From: an uncultured Porphyromonadaceae bacterium
Lineage (GTDB): Bacteria; Bacteroidota; Bacteroidia; Bacteroidales; Muribaculaceae
Assembly: GCA_900554265.1 (NCBI GenBank)
Contig: USGZ01000001.1
Location: 1-24,737, forward strand
Direction of reading: 5' to 3'
Length of the DNA stretch: 24,737 nucleotides
The notes beneath the pieces were generated by a model. The model was given only the letters and a program-made list of their open reading frames with translations, made no database searches and was not told the origin of the DNA. This document shows, piece after piece, positions 1 to 5,977 of the stretch (positions within the stretch are counted from its first letter, which is position 1; every line of letters begins with the position of its first letter). The translations under genes and the position numbers were made by a program.

Positions 1-688
1 TGATCAGGCCGTCGCGGATTTCGGGAACTTCCAGCTCGAACAGGCGGCGCAGGAAGGTTTCGCTCACGCGCGATACCGTAATCTTGGGATTGTTGTTCTT
101 GTTGTCCACGTTGGCCACGACGGCGCGGATGGTCTCGCCCTTGCGGAAGAAGTCGCCGGGAATGCTCTCGTTGCGGGGGAGCAGAAGCTCGTTCTTGTCG
201 TCGTCCAGCAGCAGGGTCTCGCGCGACCATGTCTGGTAGACCTCGCCGGTGATGAGCTGGCCCTCGAGGTCCTTGAACTTATTGTAGATAGCCTCTTTCT
301 GGAGGTCCAGGATTCGGCTCTGGAGGGTCTGGCGCAGGTTGAGGATGGCGCGGCGGCCGAATTTCTCGAAGATAATCTCGCGGCTGTGTTCCTCGCCGAC
401 CTCGGCTTCGGGGTCGTCGTCGGCGCGGGCGTCGCTGAGGGAAATCTGCAGGTTGGGGTTCTCGACTTCGCCGTCGGGAACGACCTCGAGGTTCTGGAAA
501 ATCTGAACGTCGCCCTTGTCGGGATTGAGGATTACGTCCAGGTTCTCGTCCGTTCCGAACATTTTTGCAAGTACATTGCGGAAGGACTCTTCCAGTACGC
601 TGATCATTGTGGTCTTGTCGATGTTCTTGAGTTCCTTGAACTCGGCGAACTGCTCGACCATATTGGGGGTTTCCTCTTTCTTTGCCAT
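1..688 (-). CDS. nusA: Transcription termination/antitermination factor NusA, N-terminal part (cut by window edge)
   Basis: NusA binds RNA polymerase and nascent RNA in the cytoplasm and controls pausing, intrinsic termination and antitermination. The frame is open from the ATG at 688 to the window edge, giving 229 codons of a protein that normally has over 400. The visible part holds the RNA-polymerase-binding N-terminal domain (about residues 1-135, including EESFRNVLAKMFG and REIIFEKFGRRAI) and an S1 domain from about 143 (GQLITGEVYQ, LLPRNESIPGDFFRKGE, ITVSRVSETFLRRLFELEVPEI). The KH domains lie outside the window. The start is the only ATG fitting the family, and MAKKEETPNMVEQFAEFKE is the usual Bacteroidales beginning. 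It lies 42 bases downstream of rimP, the order found in most bacteria, so the two are very likely co-transcribed. Identity is certain; only the truncation limits the annotation. Confidence 0.96.
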   Translation of the reverse strand, partial: MAKKEETPNMVEQFAEFKELKNIDKTTMISVLEESFRNVLAKMFGTDENLDVILNPDKGDVQIFQNLEVVPDGEVENPNLQISLSDARADDDPEAEVGEEHSREIIFEKFGRRAILNLRQTLQSRILDLQKEAIYNKFKDLEGQLITGEVYQTWSRETLLLDDDKNELLLPRNESIPGDFFRKGETIRAVVANVDNKNNNPKITVSRVSETFLRRLFELEVPEIRDGLI

Positions 689-730
689 TGCTTTGAGAGT
701 GGGGATGTATGCGTTAGGTTTTTATTGATT

Positions 731-1207
731 TCAGAATTTAAGATCGTAGACGATGTACTTGACCTCGTCCAGGGTGAAGTCGACGGGCTCCTGGCGCACC
801 ACGGCCTTCTTGGCGCCTTCGGGCTTGACCTTGACGGGCACGGCCACGCTGAAGCGCAGCGGGCTGCTGTCCTCGCCGACGCCGACGAGCACGCCGTGGA
901 GCTTGCGGCCGTCCTTGGTGAGCACCTCGACGTCCTTGCCGATGTTGCGCACGAACTGGCGGCGCACCTTCATCGGCGCCGTCAGGCCGGCGGAGCCGAC
1001 CTCGAGCTCGTAGTCCTCGGCGTCGCGGTCGAATTCGGCCTCGATGGCGCGGGAGATGGCCGCGCATTCGTCGATGTCGACGGCCGTGTCGCTGTCGATT
1101 TCCACGGTGATGCGGTTGTCCGGACTTACGGCGATGTCCGTAAGGTACATGTCGGTGCCCTTGAGCCGGGCCTCGACTATCTGCTGGATTTTGAGTCTGT
1201 CGATCAT
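731..1207 (-). CDS. rimP: Ribosome maturation factor RimP
   Basis: RimP is a cytoplasmic factor needed for maturation of the 30S ribosomal subunit. The 158-residue product has the family's usual length. Its N-terminal alpha/beta domain is recognised by LTDIAVSPDNRITVEIDSD, AVDIDECAAISRAIE and the signature YELEVGSAGLTAPMK (normally YxLEVSSPGLxRPL). The C-terminal SH3-like domain follows (VEVLTKDGRKLHGVLVGV). The frame stays open upstream to an ATG at 1288, but that start lies at or before the inferred transcription start. MIDRLKIQQIVEARL at 1207 is the typical beginning, so 1207 is chosen. No Shine-Dalgarno sequence precedes it; the start follows a T-run and AGAA. It heads the rimP-nusA operon. 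The second proline of the usual SSPGL motif is alanine here (GSAGL), a mild variation. Confidence 0.95.
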   Translation of the reverse strand: MIDRLKIQQIVEARLKGTDMYLTDIAVSPDNRITVEIDSDTAVDIDECAAISRAIEAEFDRDAEDYELEVGSAGLTAPMKVRRQFVRNIGKDVEVLTKDGRKLHGVLVGVGEDSSPLRFSVAVPVKVKPEGAKKAVVRQEPVDFTLDEVKYIVYDLKF

Positions 1208-1211
1208 TTCT

Positions 1212-1234
1212 AAAAAAATGCCGCAACCGGCGGC
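1212..1234 (-). terminator. Terminator-like hairpin in the rimP leader (possible attenuator)
   Basis: Read on the minus strand, GCCGC (1234-1230), a five-base loop and GCGGC (1224-1220) are followed by A and seven Ts (1218-1212). This has the form of a short intrinsic terminator. It ends five bases before the rimP start codon and lies inside the transcribed leader predicted from the promoter at 1286-1317. The stem is only five G-C pairs. The T-run could instead simply be an unstructured translation start region. Attenuation of the rimP-nusA operon is an inference. Confidence 0.45.
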
Positions 1235-1243
1235 TCTAAATAA

Positions 1244-1272
1244 AGAGGAGGAAGCGTCGTGCCCCCTCCTCT
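1244..1272 (-). promoter_or_regulatory. Perfect 8-bp leader hairpin containing SD-like and anti-SD-like arms
   Basis: AGAGGAGG (1244-1251) and CCTCCTCT (1265-1272) are perfect inverted repeats around a 13-base loop. With transcription starting near 1279, this hairpin would form the very 5' end of the rimP-nusA mRNA. It sits just upstream of the terminator-like hairpin at 1212-1234. The stem is seen directly; a regulatory role is inferred. Confidence 0.4.
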
Positions 1273-1285
1273 GATGAAGATGTTG

Positions 1286-1317
1286 CAAAGGTAATACAAA
1301 TTAAGGAGAAGAGCAAC
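1286..1317 (-). promoter_or_regulatory. Bacteroidetes-type promoter of rimP-nusA
   Basis: On the minus strand the -7 box TACCTTTG occupies 1293-1286 and matches TAnnTTTG exactly. The -33 box GTTG at 1317-1314 matches TTTG in three of four positions, with a 20-base spacer. Transcription would begin near 1279, leaving a leader of about 73 bases before the rimP start at 1207. Confidence 0.7.
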
Positions 1318-1457
1318 ATAAACCGCCCCCGCGCCCCTGGCAAGCGGAATTATTTAATTAAAAATAACATAATATAAGGTAGTTTAGGTTTTAAGCTCCG
1401 CGTCAGCCTGCGAGCGGCGCACCCGCCGAGGTGTCGGGGCGTCTTTGGAGAAAAATC

Positions 1458-1501
1458 CCGATTAATCCTGATAATTCTTGATTAATCCCGATTAATCGGG
1501 G
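1458..1501. repeat. GATTAATC array A (four 10-bp units)
   Basis: Consecutive 10-mers CCGATTAATC, CTGATAATTC, TTGATTAATC and CCGATTAATC run from 1458 to 1497 and are followed by GGGG. The core GATTAATC is self-complementary. CCCGATTAATCGGG at 1487-1500 is a perfect 14-bp palindrome. The outer units can also pair with each other (CCCGATTAATC with GATTAATCGGG), flanked by AAAAA on the left and a T-run on the right. The array lies between the divergent rimP operon and the gene at 1666. The rest of the gap (1318-1457 and 1502-1665) shows no convincing gene; only weak promoter-like matches precede 1666. Members of the same family lie at 3042, 15730 and 18352. Confidence 0.85.
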
Positions 1502-1665
1502 CTTTTTCCTTGGGCGTCAAGCTTTCCTCGTCAGCCGGCGGATGAAATCCGCCTTTCCATATTTAGCAGCTCGGCTTTTCCGCGAAAAATTTTTATCTTC
1601 GCTGTCACATTTGCCCGGCGGGCGTCGTCATATTTGCAGAACTGAAAATTTAAAACTGAAAAATT

Positions 1666-2184
1666 ATGGAAAACGCATTGATTGCTTTGGAAGATATCCT
1701 GGTCCCCCTGGGGGTATGCGTGGCACTTCCTGTACTGGTGGTATGGCTTATAGCCCGCGTTCTGATCAAGACCCGCAACGCCAACACCGAACTCATCCGC
1801 GAAGCTATACGCTCCAACCCTAACGTCGACGTCGCCGCTCTGATGAAGGCGCTGAGCAAACCCGAGAAAACCGCCCTCCAGAAGGCCACGCTCTATCTCA
1901 AGCGCGGCGTCCTCGGACTCTGCGCCGGCATTATGACCTTCACCGTCAGCAGCCCCTGGATCTACGACCTCGACGACGACATGGACGAATGGTGCTTCTT
2001 CGGGCTGGTTATCGCCGTGATACTTACGGGCTTCGGCGCCGGCTACTTCGCCGCCTGGGCCTACCTGCGCAAGCATATCCACGACGACGGGAAAACCAGT
2101 CCGGTAGAGGAGGAAATCCTCGTGGCCGAACCGGAACCGATTGAAGCTGAGGTAAACGAAGCCGACGAACACTGCAAGGAGTAA
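1666..2184 (+). CDS. DUF6249-like two-helix membrane protein
   Basis: This is a 172-residue inner-membrane protein of unknown function. A first hydrophobic segment lies near residues 12-32 (LVPLGVCVALPVLVVWLIARVLI). It is followed by a cytoplasmic-looking charged stretch (ELIREAIRSNPNVDVAALMKALSKPEKTALQK). Then come a weaker hydrophobic segment (YLKRGVLGLCAGIMTFTVSS) and a clear one near 112-134 (CFFGLVIAVILTGFGAGYFAAWAYL), and an acidic tail. The pattern resembles the small DUF6249 proteins found beside ECF sigma genes in Bacteroidales; the family name is from memory and was not searched. The ATG at 1666 follows an A-rich stretch as is usual in this phylum. Its stop is directly followed by the start of the sigma factor gene, so the two are translationally adjacent and likely co-regulated. 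A role in the sigma factor's signalling is inference. Confidence 0.8.
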   Translation: MENALIALEDILVPLGVCVALPVLVVWLIARVLIKTRNANTELIREAIRSNPNVDVAALMKALSKPEKTALQKATLYLKRGVLGLCAGIMTFTVSSPWIYDLDDDMDEWCFFGLVIAVILTGFGAGYFAAWAYLRKHIHDDGKTSPVEEEILVAEPEPIEAEVNEADEHCKE

Positions 2185-2661
2185 ATGGACCGCCGGAGCT
2201 TCATATCCTACGCCGAGGGCATTCAGAAAGAGCTGCGCCGCTTTCTGAATGCCCTTTGCTGCGGTAATGCCGCCCGGGCCGACGACATCGCCCAGAATAC
2301 GCTGGTCAAGGCGTATCTGGGCATGGATACCTTCCGCGAGGAATCCCGGTTCCGCGCCTGGATTTTCAAGATTGCATACAATACTTTTCTGGACAGCACA
2401 CGCCGGATGCAACCGGAGGTCGACCTCGACAGCGCAGCCGCTGTCGCCGCCGACGGGGCTGCCGACGATGCCTTCCGCTACCAGGCACTCTACACGGCCC
2501 TCGCGGAGATTCCGGCACGCGAGCGCACCGCCATTCTCCTCTATTATATGGAGGGCTACGATGTACGCGAGGTGGCCGCGATGACTGACGAGAGCGAGGG
2601 CAACGTGCGCCAGCACCTTTCCCGCGGCCGGAAGCATCTTAAAGTTTTATTGGAAGATTGA
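2185..2661 (+). CDS. ECF-type RNA polymerase sigma factor
   Basis: This sigma factor would direct RNA polymerase to an alternative promoter set. The 158-residue length and the two-domain layout fit extracytoplasmic-function sigma-70. Region 2 spans about residues 12-75 (ADDIAQNTLVKAYLGMDTFREESRFRAWIFKIAYNTFLDSTRR). Region 4 spans about 100-155 (LAEIPARERTAILLYYMEGYDVREVAAMTDESEGNVRQHLSRGRKHLKVLL) with a helix-turn-helix for the -35 element. The ATG starts immediately after the TAA of the preceding gene, with GGAG just upstream, which is an unusual SD-like spacing for this phylum and suggests coupling. The next gene begins two bases after the TGA. The three genes form one transcription unit. 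The regulon and the inducing signal cannot be read from the window. Confidence 0.92.
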   Translation: MDRRSFISYAEGIQKELRRFLNALCCGNAARADDIAQNTLVKAYLGMDTFREESRFRAWIFKIAYNTFLDSTRRMQPEVDLDSAAAVAADGAADDAFRYQALYTALAEIPARERTAILLYYMEGYDVREVAAMTDESEGNVRQHLSRGRKHLKVLLED

Positions 2662-2663
2662 AT

Positions 2664-3026
2664 ATGGAAAATCAGGATACAGAAACCCGGCAACTCCGGG
2701 ATTTATTCGGCTCCTACCGTCCCCCGATGGAGGCCGACAATCTTTTCATGGCCCGGCTGGAGAGCCGCCTGGACGGGCTGAAGCTGGTAGAGGAACGCCT
2801 GACCAAAGCTCGCCGGGCAACGCGACGCGCCATCCTGGCCGGCATCGCCGGCGGTTTCGCCGCAGGCGTAACCGGAACATTGCTGCTGCCGAAAATCGCG
2901 GCTCTACTCGCCCCCTTATCGGCCCCGCAGCCTGCGCAGTCGCTCCTCCCCTGGCTCGCCGTCGCCACCCTGACCCTCGCCGCCGCCCTCGGCTGCTACC
3001 GCACCGCCGCTTCAGAGCGCGTATGA
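2664..3026 (+). CDS. Small membrane protein, candidate anti-sigma factor
   Basis: The 120-residue product has a charged N-terminal cytoplasmic part (residues 1-50, with FMARLESRLDGLKLVEERL, possibly helical). Two hydrophobic helices follow near 52-75 (AILAGIAGGFAAGVTGTLLL) and 86-108 (LLPWLAVATLTLAAALGCY). No known domain is recognised. Its place directly behind an ECF sigma gene, two bases after its stop, and its layout of soluble N-terminus plus membrane anchor fit an anti-sigma factor that holds the sigma at the membrane. This is inference from context. An in-frame TTG at 2658 would add two residues and overlap the sigma stop, but the ATG at 2664 is preferred. Translation depends on readthrough ribosomes or coupling. 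Confidence 0.75.
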   Translation: MENQDTETRQLRDLFGSYRPPMEADNLFMARLESRLDGLKLVEERLTKARRATRRAILAGIAGGFAAGVTGTLLLPKIAALLAPLSAPQPAQSLLPWLAVATLTLAAALGCYRTAASERV

Positions 3027-3041
3027 TGGTAAAGTTAAATC

Positions 3042-3101
3042 CCGATTATTCGGTATTAATCATGGCTAATCATGACTAATCTCGATTAATCGGGAATAAT
3101 T
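3042..3101. repeat. GATTAATC array B (six 10-bp units)
   Basis: Six successive 10-mers keep strict 10-base phase: CCGATTATTC, GGTATTAATC, ATGGCTAATC, ATGACTAATC, TCGATTAATC and GGGAATAATT. The ends are inverted (CCCGATTA at the left, TAATCGGG at the right), so the whole array can fold back. It sits between the convergent 3' ends of the small membrane protein gene (3026) and nadK (3185). Confidence 0.85.
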
Positions 3102-3119
3102 GCGTTTGCCTTACTGTTG

Positions 3120-3144
3120 AACTATTAAGTTTTTCTTAATAGTT
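3120..3144. other. Perfect 10-bp AT-rich hairpin downstream of nadK
   Basis: AACTATTAAG (3120-3129) and CTTAATAGTT (3135-3144) pair perfectly around a TTTTT loop. It lies 41 bases past the nadK stop and 94 bases past the end of the gene at 3026, so it could act as a 3'-end structure for either transcript. It is AT-rich and lacks a trailing T-run, so a classical terminator is not clearly supported. Confidence 0.5.
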
Positions 3145-3184
3145 GCCTCATCCCTCTTAACTCGTCCCTCGTCCCTTTCAAACC

Positions 3185-4051
3185 TCACGCCTCTCCCCAG
3201 TGGAGTTTGTCGCGGAGGATGTCGGCGAAGCTGCGGTCGGCGGGCTGGAGGACGCGTACGGTGAAGGGGGCTCGGCGGATTTCCACCGGCGTGCCCGTCT
3301 CTATCTCGTAATAGCGGCTGTCGAGGCTCAGGCGCACATGGCTTGCGCGACCCGAAGGCACGATGCGGATTGCCGAGCGGCCGTCGACGACCATCGGGCG
3401 CATCGTAAGCGAATGGGCCGCAACGGGCGAGAGCACGCAGACGTCGACCGTAGGCTGCACTATGGGTCCGCCGACGGAGAGGTTGTAGGCCGTCGACCCC
3501 GTGGCGGTGCATACAATAAGGCCATCGGCGCTGTACTGCGCCAGGGGCTTGCCGTCGATGCTGACGTCGGCCTTGATCATCGAGGAGGTCTCGACCTTGG
3601 CGATAGCGATTTCGTTGAGAGCGTACGGCGCGGAATGGGGGTCGATGAAGGGGCTGCAGAGTTCCAGCACACCGCGGCTTTCCATGCGGAAGGCGTCGCC
3701 GCCGAGTTCGTCGAGAAGCTGAGGCAGCCTGTCGACGGGCAGGGCCGTAAGGAAGCCGAGATGGCCGGTGTTGACTCCGACGATGGGAATTTCCTTGTCG
3801 CCGACCCACATGGCCGTGCGCAGGAAGGTGCCGTCGCCGCCGAGACTGACGGCCAGGTCGGCCTCGAAATCATTGCCGTCGACAACGCTTCCCACCGCGG
3901 CCAGAGCCCGGGGCATGAATCCGTAAAGATGGTTGTAGAGCTTGCGGTGCATCACGGCCGTAGCGCCGCGCCGCCTGAGATTCTCCAGGAAAAGGCGGAT
4001 TTGCTCCGCGCTGCTTTCCTGCCTTTTGCTGCCGTAAACCGCTATGCGCAT
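3185..4051 (-). CDS. nadK: NAD kinase
   Basis: NAD kinase phosphorylates NAD to NADP in the cytoplasm using ATP or polyphosphate. The 288-residue product has the family's usual length. It carries the signature GGDGT at residues 71-75 (ADLAVSLGGDGTFLR), followed by GVNTGHLGFL, ALNEIAI and the strongly conserved SADGLIVCTATGSTAYNLS followed by VGGPIV. ISPICPHSLTxRP-type residues appear as LSPVAAHSLTMRPMVV. The start MRIAVYGSK is the usual Bacteroidales beginning. It lies six bases downstream of the small gene at 4058, and together they form a unit divergent from pdxJ, a pairing typical of this order. Identity is certain. Confidence 0.97.
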   Translation of the reverse strand: MRIAVYGSKRQESSAEQIRLFLENLRRRGATAVMHRKLYNHLYGFMPRALAAVGSVVDGNDFEADLAVSLGGDGTFLRTAMWVGDKEIPIVGVNTGHLGFLTALPVDRLPQLLDELGGDAFRMESRGVLELCSPFIDPHSAPYALNEIAIAKVETSSMIKADVSIDGKPLAQYSADGLIVCTATGSTAYNLSVGGPIVQPTVDVCVLSPVAAHSLTMRPMVVDGRSAIRIVPSGRASHVRLSLDSRYYEIETGTPVEIRRAPFTVRVLQPADRSFADILRDKLHWGEA

Positions 4052-4057
4052 GATAGG

Positions 4058-4444
4058 CTATATTTCCAGATATTTCATCAGGTTCGTGTAGTTCTCGATA
4101 ATCCTGCTCTGGTCGGCGCTCTCGCTGCTTGTGCGGCCCAGGACCGTAAAGCCGTAGCGCTCCAGAGAGCGTCCGATGCCGTCGCTGTTGCGGTGGCTGA
4201 CCTTGAGGACAACCTGTACGGGGAAATCCTCGTCCGGCACTATGTCCGCGGCCGCGTCGCCGGTTATCGCTCCGGGAGTGGCGACATGGAGGTCGAGTAT
4301 GTGCGCGTCGCAGTCCTCTACCGCCCGCGCTATAAGCGAGGCGCAGTAGTCCTGCCGCCGGCACCCGATCAGAAGGCGCGACCAGTCGGCAACTTCGGGG
4401 TCGCTGCCGGCCCTCTGTGCTAAAATTGCTTGTTTTGCGCCCAT
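4058..4444 (-). CDS. Shortened CBS-domain-family protein (C-terminal ACT-like part only)
   Basis: This 128-residue protein occupies the position between nadK and pdxJ where Bacteroides and relatives carry a CBS-domain protein of about 220 residues. From about residue 22, LLIGCRRQDYCASLIARAVEDCDAHILDLHV resembles that protein's C-terminal region (in other species LxVNDYSLSxIARIVExNDAKILS). The tail VVLKVSHRNSDGIGRSLERYGFTVL and YTNLMKYLEI also matches. The two CBS motifs that should precede it are absent, and only some 20 unrelated residues (MGAKQAILAQRAGSDPEVAD) come before. The comparison is from memory of the family. The frame is intact, the promoter lies directly upstream (4527-4558), and nadK follows after six bases, so this looks like a genuinely shortened gene and not a broken end. 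The function is unknown. Confidence 0.75.
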   Translation of the reverse strand: MGAKQAILAQRAGSDPEVADWSRLLIGCRRQDYCASLIARAVEDCDAHILDLHVATPGAITGDAAADIVPDEDFPVQVVLKVSHRNSDGIGRSLERYGFTVLGRTSSESADQSRIIENYTNLMKYLEI

Positions 4445-4448
4445 TTTA

Positions 4449-4480
4449 TTTTCGTGTTCCTTTATTTCTGACTATTTTTG
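4449..4480 (+). promoter_or_regulatory. Promoter of the pdxJ operon
   Basis: The -7 box TATTTTTG at 4473-4480 matches TAnnTTTG exactly. The -33 position at 4449-4452 reads TTTT, one base off TTTG, with a 20-base spacer. The transcript would start near 4487. It overlaps the 5' end of the nadK operon transcript, which starts near 4521 on the opposite strand. Confidence 0.55.
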
Positions 4481-4495
4481 CAGTGAGTTTAGCAA

Positions 4496-4511
4496 CCGGG
4501 GAGCGCCCCGG
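4496..4511. promoter_or_regulatory. GC hairpin shared by the pdxJ and nadK-operon leaders
   Basis: CCGGGG (4496-4501) and CCCCGG (4506-4511) form a six-bp G-C stem with a four-base loop. It lies between the two predicted start sites (about 4487 on plus, about 4521 on minus), so both leaders would contain it. No T-run follows on either strand. Confidence 0.4.
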
Positions 4512-4526
4512 CCCGTTATTAAACAA

Positions 4527-4558
4527 CAAAAATACGGAATTTTCCGGAATATTCCAAG
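4527..4558 (-). promoter_or_regulatory. Promoter of the CBS-like-nadK operon
   Basis: On the minus strand the -7 box TATTTTTG (4534-4527) matches TAnnTTTG exactly. The -33 box CTTG (4558-4555) matches TTTG in three of four bases, with a 20-base spacer. The start site would be near 4521, giving a leader of about 77 bases before 4444. Confidence 0.6.
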
Positions 4559-4564
4559 AATCAG

Positions 4565-5281
4565 ATGACAAACCTGAGTGTAAATATCAATAAGATCGCT
4601 ACCCTGCGAAACGCGCGCGGCGAGAACCGACCCGATGTCGAGGCGGTGGCTCTTGATATCGAGAGTTTCGGCGCCGACGGTATCACGGTCCATCCGCGGC
4701 CCGACGAGCGCCATATCAGGCGTTCCGACGTCTACGCCCTGCGCCCCCTTCTGCGCTGCGAATTCAATATCGAAGGCAATCCGACGCCTGAATTCGTGAA
4801 GCTCATCCGCGAGGTGCGCCCGACGCAGGTAACCCTCGTGCCCGACGCGCCGGAGGCGCTGACTTCCAGCGCCGGATGGGACGTAGCGGCCAACATGGAG
4901 TTCCTGACCCAGCTGGTGGATACCTTCAAGGAAGCCGGCGTGCGCACGTCGATTTTCGTCGATGCCGATCCGGAGGCTGTGCGTGCCGCCGCCGCAACGG
5001 GTGCCGACCGGGTAGAGCTATACACCAAGCCTTATGCGGACGGCTACGGGACAGACCGTGAGGCGGCCGTGGCTCCATACGTCGAGGCCGCCACGATGGC
5101 CCGCAAGCTCGGACTCGGAGTCAACGCCGGCCATGACCTCAGCCTTGATAACCTGCAGTTCTTCAGCGAGAAGATACCCTGGCTGAGCGAGGTATCCATA
5201 GGCCACGCCCTCATCTGCGACGCCCTGTACCTCGGACTTCACGAAACCATCGTCCGCTATCGCCAGTGCCTGCGCCGCTGA
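4565..5281 (+). CDS. pdxJ: Pyridoxine 5'-phosphate synthase PdxJ
   Basis: PdxJ condenses 1-deoxyxylulose 5-phosphate with 3-hydroxy-1-aminoacetone phosphate to make pyridoxine 5'-phosphate, the last ring-closing step of DXP-dependent vitamin B6 synthesis in the cytoplasm. The 238-residue TIM-barrel protein has the normal length and all the usual signatures: [16 protein letters not shown] at the start, [74 protein letters not shown] and [18 protein letters not shown] at 4565 gives the family start. It heads a plus-strand unit with exbB 54 bases downstream, a neighbourhood well known from Bacteroidales, and stands head-to-head with the nadK operon. Identity is certain. Confidence 0.97.
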   Translation: MTNLSVNINKIATLRNARGENRPDVEAVALDIESFGADGITVHPRPDERHIRRSDVYALRPLLRCEFNIEGNPTPEFVKLIREVRPTQVTLVPDAPEALTSSAGWDVAANMEFLTQLVDTFKEAGVRTSIFVDADPEAVRAAAATGADRVELYTKPYADGYGTDREAAVAPYVEAATMARKLGLGVNAGHDLSLDNLQFFSEKIPWLSEVSIGHALICDALYLGLHETIVRYRQCLRR

Positions 5282-5335
5282 GCGCGTGCCGGCTGCACTC
5301 CGATACTCCTCAAACCAATCATATAAGCTAAAACA

Positions 5336-5977
5336 ATGGAACCGACCGCTCAATCCGTGAGCCTGTGGCAGCTCTGCCTTGAAGGCGGATGGGTAATGAT
5401 CCCCCTTGCCGCGCTGCTGCTGCTGTGCATCTACATATTCTTCGAGCGCCTGGCGGCAATCAACGCCGCCGGCCGCGAGGACGACAACTTCATGAACCGC
5501 ATCCGCGGATATATCCACGACGGCGAAATCGAGAGCGCCCTGAACCTCTGCAAGGCCAACGACAGCCCGGGCGCCCGCCTGGTAGCCAAAGGCATCACCC
5601 GCATCGGGCGCCCGATGAACGATGTGCTCGTGGCCGTCGAAAACACCGGCAACCTCGAAATCGCCAATCTCAGCCGCACGCTGCCCTGGCTGGCCACTAC
5701 CGCCGCCGGCGCACCAATGATAGGTTTCCTCGGAACCGTTATAGGCATGGTGCAGGCTTTCTACGCCATAGCGAGCTCCGGCAGCTCGGCGACAATCGAC
5801 AGCTTCGCTTCGGGCATCTACTCCGCGCTGGTGACTACCGTGGCCGGTCTTATCGTAGGCATCGTGGCCCTGTTCGCCTACAACTATCTGGTAGCCCGCA
5901 TCAATAAGATAATGAACCGTCTGGAGGCCCGCATCATGGATTTCATGGACCTCCTCAACGAACCCGCTATAAAGTAA
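5336..5977 (+). CDS. exbB: MotA/TolQ/ExbB proton channel family protein
   Basis: ExbB forms the pentameric inner-membrane channel that, with ExbD, uses the proton gradient to energise TonB. The 213-residue product has three membrane segments: near 20-42 (WVMIPLAALLLLCIYIFFERL), near 116-145 (TTAAGAPMIGFLGTVIGMVQAFYAIA) and near 160-185 (IYSALVTTVAGLIVGIVALFAYNYL). A large cytoplasmic loop separates the first two. The GAPMIGFLGTVIGM and SALVTTVAGLIVGI stretches are the family signatures. Its stop overlaps the exbD start by one base (TAATG). A TolQ role cannot be excluded from sequence alone, but the exbD and tonB genes following favour ExbB. Confidence 0.93.
   Translation: MEPTAQSVSLWQLCLEGGWVMIPLAALLLLCIYIFFERLAAINAAGREDDNFMNRIRGYIHDGEIESALNLCKANDSPGARLVAKGITRIGRPMNDVLVAVENTGNLEIANLSRTLPWLATTAAGAPMIGFLGTVIGMVQAFYAIASSGSSATIDSFASGIYSALVTTVAGLIVGIVALFAYNYLVARINKIMNRLEARIMDFMDLLNEPAIK

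Noticed and set aside
386..1213. 275-codon plus-strand frame opposite nusA and rimP
   Set aside because: It covers two well-identified minus-strand genes and has no supporting motifs or promoter.
1458..1501. CRISPR array or microsatellite for the GATTAATC repeats
   Set aside because: The units are 10 bases with no spacers of CRISPR size and no cas genes nearby. The units also vary too much for a simple microsatellite, and the same family recurs in four gaps.
1629..1636. CATATTTG as the -7 box of the gene at 1666
   Set aside because: It is one base off TAnnTTTG, and the nearest TTTG upstream (1610-1613) is only 15 bases away, too close for the usual 19-21-base spacing.
3200..4423. 407-codon open frame on the plus strand opposite nadK
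   Set aside because: It is antisense to nadK and the CBS-like gene. Both true genes carry clear family motifs, and this frame carries none.
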